The notes beneath the pieces were generated by a model. It searched no databases, had not been told where the DNA came from, and saw only the letters and a list, made by a program, of their open reading frames with translations. Below are positions 20,100 to 26,354 of a stretch of 26,354 nucleotides of DNA, one piece after another. This stretch comes from an uncultured Dorea sp. GTDB lineage: Bacteria > Bacillota > Clostridia > Lachnospirales > Lachnospiraceae. Position numbers and translations under genes: made by a program. Position 1 is the first letter of the stretch. Every line of letters begins with the position of its first letter. The stretch lies in NCBI GenBank assembly GCA_910579335.1, contig CAJTUQ010000025.1, forward strand, positions 3,596-29,949, read 5' to 3'.

Positions 20100-22058
20100 T
20101 TATCTCTTTGGCATTTCATTTGCCGGAGGCATGCATCTATGGCCTTCACAGACATAATACGTAGTCCTCCCATTAAGGCGCCTGTACCCTTCTGCTTCGT
20201 CTCTAAGCACTTTAATCTCTGCAGTCAGCGGCAGATGCGGCACTATATCTTTTTCCCTGTCATCTTTTCCAAGCACTACTGTAATTTTTCTTGGCGGATT
20301 ATCATACAGAAGCAGCGCCGTCAGGAACATACAGCATCCGGCCGGGTAATGGCAGGACTCCCTTGACATATACGCCAGCTGCCTTTTGGCTTCCCTTTCA
20401 TATCTTTCTCTTCCCGTAATCTGAAATAAACGCACCAGGCAATACGACATGACAGAGTTTCCGCTGGGCAGCGCATTGTCATAGTTTTCCTTCGGTCTTG
20501 TAATCAGACGTCCATTCTCCGACCCATATAAAAAATATCCTCCGTCTCTCTCATCCAGGAATTGCTCCACTGCTTTTTTGCAAAAACATTCCGCCTGTTC
20601 CAGATATTTATTTTCTCCGCAAGCCTCGTACAACCCTATCAGCGCCGCCGTATAATATGCATATTCATCCAGAAATCCTTTAACCGTACTCCGTCCCTCC
20701 CGGCAGCTTACATAAAGGACGCCATTGTCATCAAGATTATCCTCCAGAAATTTCTGTGAACGTACTGCTGCCGTAATATATGATTCCTTTCCTGTCACCT
20801 TATATAAAATCGACAAAGCCGAAATCATAAGGGCGTTCCATGCAGTAAGCACCTTATCGTCAAGATGGAGCTTTATGCGTGCTTTCCGGTAATGATATAA
20901 AATCTCCTTTTCTTTTTCAAAACCGTCATTTAATTCATTCCCGTTAAGCAGATTCGGAATGCTTTTTCCTTCGAAATTTCCTTCCGGCGTTATCCCAAAA
21001 TATTCACAAAAATCCTTTCCCCTTTCCGTACCGAGAAGTCTGCATATCTCATCATACTCCCACACGTAAAACCTTCCCTCAAATCCTTCACTATCTGCAT
21101 CCTGTGCAGAGTAAAATTCCCCGTTCGGCCCTGTCATCTCACGCAGGACGTACCGGGCTGTTTTTTCCGCCGTATAAAGCAGCTCCTTGCTGCCTGATAT
21201 CTTGTATGCAGCGGCATATGCTATGATTAACAATGCATTGTCATAAAGCATTTTTTCAAAATGCGGGACGAGATAATATTTGTCTGTGGAATAACGTGAA
21301 AAACCATACCCGATATGGTCAAAAATCCCTCCTCTGCGCATTTTCAAAAGTGTAGCCTCCACTTGCCTAAAGGCGTTCCTATCTTTATAAATCCATGAAT
21401 ATAACGTAAGAAACAGTAGATTAAACGGCATAGGGAACTTCGGCGCTTCCCCAAATCCTCCGTGTACGCAGTCAAAGCTTTCAGCCAGTATTTTTGCCGC
21501 CCTGTCCGGCAGGCTGCCGTCTATATCCTCTTTCCCGTCCTCCGCCTTTTCTGCGGATTTATGCAGCTCAAGATATGCAAGGAGTTCATCTGCAGAACGT
21601 ACCAGCTTCCTCTTATCCTTCCTCCACTTCTCTGCAATGGCAAGCAGCAGTTCCTTAAGACCCGTCATTCCCTTTTGAAATTCCGGCGGAAAATATGTCC
21701 CTGCAAAAAACGGCCGCTGCAGCGGCGTCATAAATATACTCAACGGCCATCCTCCGCTTCCGGTCAGCGTCTGGCAGACAGACATGTATACACTGTCGAT
21801 ATCCGGGCGTTCCTCCCTGTCCACTTTGACAGATACAAAATACTCGTTGAGAATATCCGCTATCTCCGTGTTTTCAAAACTCTCGCGCTCCATCACATGA
21901 CACCAGTGGCAGGTACTGTATCCAATACTTAGAAATACAGGCTTCTCCTCTCTTTCTGCTTTTTCAAACGCCTCCTTACACCACGGATACCAATCCACCG
22001 GATTTTCGGCATGCTGCAGCAGATACGGACTTTTTTCGTTTTTCAGTCGATTACTCAT
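20100..22058 (-). CDS. yyaL: YyaL-type thioredoxin-domain protein (DUF255 / N-acylglucosamine-epimerase-like)
   Basis: 652 residues, close to the usual length. The N-terminal thioredoxin-like domain (about 1-165) begins with the family hallmark NRLKNEKSPYLLQHAENPVDW and has the redox pair C50-H-W-C53 in GYSTCHWCHVMERESF. It continues with VKVDREERPDID and GGWPLSIFMTP. The rest is an alpha/alpha barrel of the type found in N-acylglucosamine 2-epimerases and glycoside hydrolases: GGFGEAPKFP, HFEKMLYDNALL, SAQDADSEGFEGRFYVWEYDEI, and NGVLYVSCREG. Its biochemical role is not established. AAAGGAGGAA precedes the ATG. It stands alone and is divergent from the ATC hydrolase operon. Confidence 0.93.
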   Translation of the reverse strand: MSNRLKNEKSPYLLQHAENPVDWYPWCKEAFEKAEREEKPVFLSIGYSTCHWCHVMERESFENTEIADILNEYFVSVKVDREERPDIDSVYMSVCQTLTGSGGWPLSIFMTPLQRPFFAGTYFPPEFQKGMTGLKELLLAIAEKWRKDKRKLVRSADELLAYLELHKSAEKAEDGKEDIDGSLPDRAAKILAESFDCVHGGFGEAPKFPMPFNLLFLTLYSWIYKDRNAFRQVEATLLKMRRGGIFDHIGYGFSRYSTDKYYLVPHFEKMLYDNALLIIAYAAAYKISGSKELLYTAEKTARYVLREMTGPNGEFYSAQDADSEGFEGRFYVWEYDEICRLLGTERGKDFCEYFGITPEGNFEGKSIPNLLNGNELNDGFEKEKEILYHYRKARIKLHLDDKVLTAWNALMISALSILYKVTGKESYITAAVRSQKFLEDNLDDNGVLYVSCREGRSTVKGFLDEYAYYTAALIGLYEACGENKYLEQAECFCKKAVEQFLDERDGGYFLYGSENGRLITRPKENYDNALPSGNSVMSYCLVRLFQITGRERYEREAKRQLAYMSRESCHYPAGCCMFLTALLLYDNPPRKITVVLGKDDREKDIVPHLPLTAEIKVLRDEAEGYRRLNGRTTYYVCEGHRCMPPANEMPKR

Positions 22059-22172
22059 AGAGTTCCTCCTTTTATTTACAGCTAAAAGAAACTTCTCCTA
22101 TTATTTTCATGTTTTTAGCGCTTTATACATTTCTTTTTTCGCCTCAGTACTGCATTTCGGGCAAATGTGTAG

Positions 22173-22178
22173 TATAAT
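22173..22178 (+). promoter_or_regulatory. -10 element of the ATC hydrolase-M20-proC operon
   Basis: A perfect TATAAT about 45 bases before the first ATG; the -35 region is poor (CTGCAT at 22150-22155). The 165-base divergent region to yyaL shows no other clear element. Confidence 0.45.
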
Positions 22179-22223
22179 TTGTAATAATTCCTGCAAATTG
22201 TGAGAAAGGGGTAGATTGAAATT

Positions 22224-22928
22224 ATGGAAAATAAATCTGTTACCTGTAAAATTGAGCACCATGCTATGCTGTTTGCTTTTCTTGCCAAACATGCCATCGA
22301 ACTGTGCGGAGAGCGTGGGAAAGAGGCTATTCTTTCCGGCATGACCGCATACGGAAGGGAACGCGGCGCACGTATGGCTGCCAATGCGCGGGCGCGCGGC
22401 GACGAGCTGACTACTATGACCAATCAGGCATATGGCGAATGGAAACCGGATTATGACGGCCAAATGGATTTTGGGCAGCTGCGCACGGAACCAACCCTGC
22501 GCACATACATTTCCAAATGCGCCTGGTGTGATGCATGGAAAAAGCACAACATCACAGAATACGGCAAATACTACTGCGTAAATATTGACAATGCAGTTTA
22601 TCAAGGGTTCCGCCCTGATTTTGTATGCACTCCAATCTCCACGTCCTTAAGCTGGGGCGGCGAGCGGTGTGAATTTGACTGGGGCCATCCTCTGTCGCCT
22701 AACGATGCGGCGGACTTAGAAAAAAAGAAAAAAGAGCTTGGCGCCTCCTGCATGAAAGACTTTAACTTTCATACGGCTCATCTTAAACATACACTCTGCA
22801 AAACACTGACAGATACCCTGGGCGAAAACGGAAAAAAAGCCGTCACAGAAGCCCTTAAGGAATACGCAGACACTTTCGGAAGGGAGTATCTTGAAGTGCT
22901 GGATACCGTCGATTCCTCCGAATTTTAA
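22224..22928 (+). CDS. L-2-amino-thiazoline-4-carboxylate hydrolase family protein
   Basis: 234 residues. The sequence fits the ATC hydrolase family, which opens the thiazoline ring of L-2-amino-thiazoline-4-carboxylate on the way to L-cysteine. Recognisable blocks are KIEHHAMLFAFLAKHAIELCGERG at the N-terminus, YGRERGARMA, CAWCDAWKKH with two Cys near residues 93-97, YGKYYCVNIDNAVYQGF, and FDWGHP. No signal peptide is visible, so it is cytoplasmic. AAAGGGG is 12 bases before the ATG. The M20 amidohydrolase gene begins 34 bases after its stop and proC follows; the pairing with an M20 enzyme resembles the known two-step ATC-to-cysteine route. Many Firmicute members of this family have no tested substrate. 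Confidence 0.83.
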   Translation: MENKSVTCKIEHHAMLFAFLAKHAIELCGERGKEAILSGMTAYGRERGARMAANARARGDELTTMTNQAYGEWKPDYDGQMDFGQLRTEPTLRTYISKCAWCDAWKKHNITEYGKYYCVNIDNAVYQGFRPDFVCTPISTSLSWGGERCEFDWGHPLSPNDAADLEKKKKELGASCMKDFNFHTAHLKHTLCKTLTDTLGENGKKAVTEALKEYADTFGREYLEVLDTVDSSEF

Positions 22929-22962
22929 AAATCTGCGAACCCCCCATAAGAAAGGAGCTGTT

Positions 22963-24231
22963 ATGGCCAAGTCACAGATAACCGAAACGATAATAACTGA
23001 CTGGATTTCTCTCCATAAAGAGGAGTTGTTCCAGATTGCCGACTATATCTTCCGGCATCCGGAACTAGCTTATGAGGAAACCCTCTCTTCCCGCTGTCTG
23101 GCTGATTTCCTGAAAGCGCAGGGCTTTTCGGTAGTTGACGGCACTGCCGGAATCCCTACTGCATTTACTGCAGAGTGGGGCAGCGAAACGCCCGTCATCG
23201 GATTTCTGGCGGAATATGACGCCCTCGCCGGGCTCGGACATGCCTGCGGGCACAATCTTCTCGGAACTGCCGTCTGCGCCGCCGCCTGCGCTCTGAAAGC
23301 CGACATGCAGACGAACCGTACCTGCGGAACTATCCGTGTATACGGATGCCCGGCCGAAGAAATCATGTCGGGAAAAATAGTCATGAACAAGGCAGGCGTC
23401 TTTGATGATTTAGATGCGGCCGTTACATGGCACCCGTTTGACAGAAACCGTATCAGCAATGATATCTGGCAGTCGCAGGACATAAAAAACTATACCTTCC
23501 GCGGCGTCAGCGCACATGCCTCCAAATCGCCGGAGGACGGAAGGAGCGCTCTGGACGCTGCGGAATTGATGAACATCGGCGTCAATTATCTCAGGGAGCA
23601 TGTGCCGCAGGACGTACGTATGCATTATGCTTACATTGACAACAACATTCCTGCAAATGTAGTACCCGACTATGCAAAGACCAACTACTTTATCCGCTCT
23701 GCAAGCCGCTCCCGTACAGAGGACGCAAGCCGGCGCGTGGACGACTGCGCAAGAGGCGCCGCTTTGATGACGGGGACGACTGTAGATATCGAGCTGGTAA
23801 AGAGCTGTATGGAAATGAAAATAAACCGTCCCCTTGTCGAGATTTTTTACAAGGCTATGACACAGATTCCAACCCCGGAGTATACAAAAGACGAGCTTGA
23901 TTTTGCCGCACAGATTTCAAAAAAAGCCGAACTTTTAAATAACGGGATTTATTTTTTCGGGCTGGAGCCTTTGGAAGATGCGCCGGTCCCTATCTCTATA
24001 GGCACGGACGCCTCGGAAGTAAGCCACACGGTACCTCTCATTACCATCAGTGCCGCTGCCATGTGCAGAGGCACTCCGCTCCACCACTGGGCTGCAGCCA
24101 GACAAGCCGGCATGAGCATCGGACAGAAGGGTATGCTGTACGCCGCAAGGTGCATGGCACAGGGAACGAAGCTTCTCATGGAAACACCAGGAAGTTTTGA
24201 TAAAATCTGGGAATATCATAATACGCATTAA
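22963..24231 (+). CDS. M20-family metal-dependent amidohydrolase (AbgB-like)
   Basis: 422 residues from the ATG at 22963, preceded by AAAGGAG at 5 bases; the longer frame to 22891 overlaps the preceding gene. The M20 signature is clear: FRHPELAYEE near residue 25, FLAEYDALAGLGHACGHNLLGTA near 85 with metal-binding His and Asp, CPAEE near 128 with the catalytic Glu, the dimerisation lid domain starting at FRGVSAHASKSPEDGRSALDA, and a C-terminal HHW. The AbgB-like subgroup removes acyl or aminobenzoyl-type groups from amino acids. Its place directly after an ATC hydrolase suggests a role in cleaving the carbamoyl intermediate, but the subgroup is not the usual HyuC carbamoylase type. Confidence 0.93.
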   Translation: MAKSQITETIITDWISLHKEELFQIADYIFRHPELAYEETLSSRCLADFLKAQGFSVVDGTAGIPTAFTAEWGSETPVIGFLAEYDALAGLGHACGHNLLGTAVCAAACALKADMQTNRTCGTIRVYGCPAEEIMSGKIVMNKAGVFDDLDAAVTWHPFDRNRISNDIWQSQDIKNYTFRGVSAHASKSPEDGRSALDAAELMNIGVNYLREHVPQDVRMHYAYIDNNIPANVVPDYAKTNYFIRSASRSRTEDASRRVDDCARGAALMTGTTVDIELVKSCMEMKINRPLVEIFYKAMTQIPTPEYTKDELDFAAQISKKAELLNNGIYFFGLEPLEDAPVPISIGTDASEVSHTVPLITISAAAMCRGTPLHHWAAARQAGMSIGQKGMLYAARCMAQGTKLLMETPGSFDKIWEYHNTH

Positions 24232-24249
24232 AATAAGGAGGTTATAGTT

Positions 24250-25047
24250 ATGGTAACAAAGAAAATCGGCATCATCGGATGCGGCAACATGGGCGGAGCA
24301 ATTCTGTACGGCGCACTGGAAAGCGGCGTACTGCCCAAAGAAAATGCTTACGTCTACGACATAAATCCCGCAATGATGGAGAAAGCAAAAAAATGGGGTG
24401 CGACTCTCGCCTCTGACGACGAGGATGTGTGCCGGAATGCGGATATCGTACTGCTTGCGGTAAAACCGCAGAACGCTTCTGAAGCGTTGGAAATGTGCAA
24501 GGAAGCGCTGGATAATAAGGCCTTGATGTCTATTGTAGCGGGCGTAACGACCGAGCGGCTTCGGAATATGATACATGGTGCTCCGCGGATTCTCCGCATT
24601 ATGCCGAACACTCCGGCAATGGTCTACGAAGGTGCTTTTGCCCTCTGCTCCGACAATGACTTTACCGAAGAAGAGCTTTCAGACGCTAAATCTATCTATG
24701 AGACTATCGGTGTGGTAGAGATGATTCCGGAACACTTAATTGACGCCGTATGCGGACTGAGCGGCGGCGGCCCGGCATATGCCGCTATGTTTATCGAAGC
24801 ACTGTCGGACGGCGGTGTAAAGCAGGGACTTCCAAGAGCCGTCGCATACCGTCTGGCGGCGCAGACCTGTCTTGGAACGGCAAAGATGATTCTTGAGACC
24901 GGCATCCATCCGGGCGAACTGAAAGACATGGTTACTTCCCCCGGCGGAACAACCATCGAGGGATGCGAGGCACTGGAACGGGGCGGCATGAGAGCGGCAG
25001 TTATCGACTGCGTGAATGTAGCGTCTGAAAAATCCAGGAAATTATAA
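24250..25047 (+). CDS. proC: Pyrroline-5-carboxylate reductase
   Basis: 265 residues, normal for ProC, which reduces 1-pyrroline-5-carboxylate to L-proline with NAD(P)H. The Rossmann motif GCGNMG is at residues 10-15 and LLAVKPQ near 70. RIMPNTPAMVYEGA follows, and the C-terminal signature is LSGGGPAYAAMFIEAL, DMVTSPGGTTIEGCEALERGGMR. AAGGAGG precedes the ATG by 8 bases, and the gene follows the M20 gene with an 18-base gap, so it is in the same operon. That context leaves open whether proline or a sulfur ring analogue such as a thiazoline acid is the physiological substrate. The gene is intact to its stop, but foreign restriction-enzyme sequence begins within a few bases downstream. Confidence 0.95.
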   Translation: MVTKKIGIIGCGNMGGAILYGALESGVLPKENAYVYDINPAMMEKAKKWGATLASDDEDVCRNADIVLLAVKPQNASEALEMCKEALDNKALMSIVAGVTTERLRNMIHGAPRILRIMPNTPAMVYEGAFALCSDNDFTEEELSDAKSIYETIGVVEMIPEHLIDAVCGLSGGGPAYAAMFIEALSDGGVKQGLPRAVAYRLAAQTCLGTAKMILETGIHPGELKDMVTSPGGTTIEGCEALERGGMRAAVIDCVNVASEKSRKL

Positions 25048-25049
25048 GT

Positions 25050-25397
25050 AGATACATAATTTGTTTATTCTCAGGCTCTATTGATAACTATGCACAAGGA
25101 AAGATTGTTCATCGAGACGAAAAGGCCCTGATGTTTGGTGAACTGAAGAGCGGCATAGACCCTGCCGGAGCGGATGAACATTGGAAAACAGGAAAATCAG
25201 CCCTTGATAGAATCAAAAAAGGGTTTAAAAAAGCAGGTTATGCTTCCATACCAACCTCTTTTATCGGCGCTGCAATTGAACCTACAATGGCCAAAGAAAT
25301 CTTTGAGCAATTAGAAAACGGTACGTTAGCAAATGCGGCTAATCTCACAAAAAACAACCAACTAATCGAGTATTGTAATTGGTTAATTGAATTATAA
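25050..25397 (+). pseudogene. 5'-truncated type II restriction endonuclease remnant (AvaI/BsoBI-like)
   Basis: An open frame begins right after proC without a start codon or ribosome site. It reads LFSGSIDNYAQGKIVHRDE, then MFGELKSGIDPAGADEHWKT, to a stop at 25395-25397. The ELK followed by GIDPAGADEHWKT looks like the catalytic (D/E)xK core and following block of AvaI/BsoBI-type restriction enzymes; this is recognition by eye. The N-terminal half of a normal enzyme is missing, so it should be inactive. An internal ATG at 25131 could give 88 residues but has no ribosome site. The methyltransferase gene starts 13 bases after its stop, as in a restriction-modification operon. The assignment to a specific family is moderate. 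Confidence 0.65.
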
Positions 25398-25410
25398 GGA
25401 GCAAAGATAC

Positions 25411-26354
25411 ATGATAAAGCAAATGGCTCTCTATGATATAATAGGCACCGCTGAAAACACTTCAAGCAAAAATAATTATATTGTAGATATTTTTTCAGCA
25501 AATCATTTATGTTCAGAAGAGGCAAGGCAAAAACTCGAAAAAAAATATGAATCGATCCTGGAAGTAACAAAGAAATTTGATAGAAAAAGCGTAAGTTATC
25601 AATTAAGCAAAAAAGATACTTTGCACAGCTGGCTAAAATACAAAGAAGCTTTTTCTGCCGACCTTGTAAATACTCTTTTAGATGATATGGGTGTTGCCGC
25701 CGGCGATACTGTTATGGATCCCTTTATGGGTTCCGGAACCACCGCTCTCGTTTGTCAGATGCGGGGAATCAACAGCATCGGCTATGATATTTTGCCAATA
25801 TCACAAGTATCCATAGCGGCCAAATCCAATGTGATGAAATATAATATTTTTGAAATACAAAAGCTGATTGACGAGTTTTTTAATCTTACTATGCCTGATG
25901 ATTATTCTGGAAGAACACCTTATATCACTATTACCAATGCAGCATATCCTGAATACAACGAAAAATTTATTCAGTTTGCCAACGAGTGGATATCTGACAG
26001 TACATTTTCGGATGCCGCAAAAAATTTATTTACATTATGCGTGATTAATTCGCTCGAAAGGTGCAGTTATACTTCAAAAAGCGGACAATATTTAAGCTGG
26101 GATTCACGTTCAAAAAAAATTATAGAAGCAAATATTCAAAGAGAACGGTCCGGTAAAAAACTGCTTCCTCAGCATTACTGCAGAAAAATAGTAGAAAATG
26201 TTAAAAACGCAATTGGTGAAGAGTTGCTGCACGTCTTATCTGATATTAAAATGATTCAATCCAATTGCTGTACTGAATCACAGGCGAAAGTTTATTTTAA
26301 GCAAAACAGCGCTTTGTTCGAACTTCCGCAAGTTCAAGACGAATTTCTTAAAGG
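25411..26354 (+). CDS. DNA methyltransferase, amino (N4-cytosine/N6-adenine) type, C-terminus outside window
   Basis: 314 codons are visible before the window ends. AAGGAG is 9 bases before the ATG. The S-adenosylmethionine motif DPFMGSGTT is at residues 103-111, preceded by VAAGDTVM and followed by GYDILPISQ, typical of site-specific amino-methyltransferases. No DPPY/SPPY catalytic motif is seen before it or in the visible part, so it should lie downstream of the window edge, with motif I first. It belonged with the restriction enzyme whose remnant lies just upstream and now appears to be an orphan modifying enzyme. Its AT-rich codon use differs from the GC-richer proC and M20 genes beside it, which fits horizontal acquisition. 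Confidence 0.87.
   Translation, partial: MIKQMALYDIIGTAENTSSKNNYIVDIFSANHLCSEEARQKLEKKYESILEVTKKFDRKSVSYQLSKKDTLHSWLKYKEAFSADLVNTLLDDMGVAAGDTVMDPFMGSGTTALVCQMRGINSIGYDILPISQVSIAAKSNVMKYNIFEIQKLIDEFFNLTMPDDYSGRTPYITITNAAYPEYNEKFIQFANEWISDSTFSDAAKNLFTLCVINSLERCSYTSKSGQYLSWDSRSKKIIEANIQRERSGKKLLPQHYCRKIVENVKNAIGEELLHVLSDIKMIQSNCCTESQAKVYFKQNSALFELPQVQDEFLK

Noticed and set aside
22107..22604. 165-codon minus-strand frame
   Set aside because: Antisense to the ATC hydrolase gene, which has family blocks and a ribosome site on the plus strand.
23935..24576. 213-codon minus-strand frame
   Set aside because: Antisense across the M20 gene end and proC start; both real genes have intact motifs.

Overview
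The window looks like a chromosomal segment of a spore-forming, low-to-middle GC Firmicute, most likely a Lachnospiraceae or related gut Clostridia member. The reasons are strong AGGAGG ribosome sites, TTGACA-17-TATAAT promoters, a Spo0A-type DNA-binding protein with 0A-like boxes, a small holin-like toxin, and a thiazoline-carboxylate hydrolase gene typical of anaerobic Firmicutes. I see no rRNA, CRISPR array, insertion sequence or phage.

Region 1 (1-3640) is regulatory and accessory. A two-component pair (sensor cut by the window edge, then an OmpR-type regulator) is read leftward. Opposite it lies a stand-alone Spo0A C-domain protein whose upstream DNA has heptamers resembling the 0A box, spaced exactly 10 bp. 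After it comes a gene-free stretch with a CTTAAG-N5-CTTAAG direct repeat placed like an OmpR-family activator site, a -10 element, hairpins and a terminator; I read this as a candidate small RNA controlled by the neighbouring regulator. Then comes a type I toxin-antitoxin module: a 30-residue membrane peptide, a convergent antisense RNA with its own promoter, a shared bidirectional terminator, and the same two sequence blocks at the 5' ends of both RNAs. The toxin start codon reads ATA.

Region 2 (3639-15259) is a ten-gene leftward catabolic cluster with a divergent AraC-type regulator. Order of transcription: glycerate 2-kinase, an enolase homologue with altered active-site loops, a mandelate-racemase-type dehydratase, a polar-amino-acid-type ABC importer (binding protein, permease, ATPase), a Gfo/Idh/MocA oxidoreductase, an esterase, a sugar-isomerase-like TIM barrel, and a second glycerate 2-kinase with its own promoter. 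The set suggests uptake and breakdown of an unidentified carboxylated, possibly esterified or N-substituted, sugar acid. Glycerate phosphorylation and a proton-abstracting enolase relative would feed lower glycolysis. The substrate cannot be read from sequence.

Region 3 (15270-19940) holds an SGNH-hydrolase/MBOAT pair for O-acylation of an extracellular polymer, a MerR regulator with a membrane C-terminus that appears frameshifted, and tRNA-Lys(CTT).

Region 4 (20007-26354) holds a YyaL-type thioredoxin-fold protein and a divergent operon of ATC hydrolase, M20 amidohydrolase and ProC. Directly after proC is a 5'-truncated restriction endonuclease remnant, followed by a DNA methyltransferase that runs off the window.
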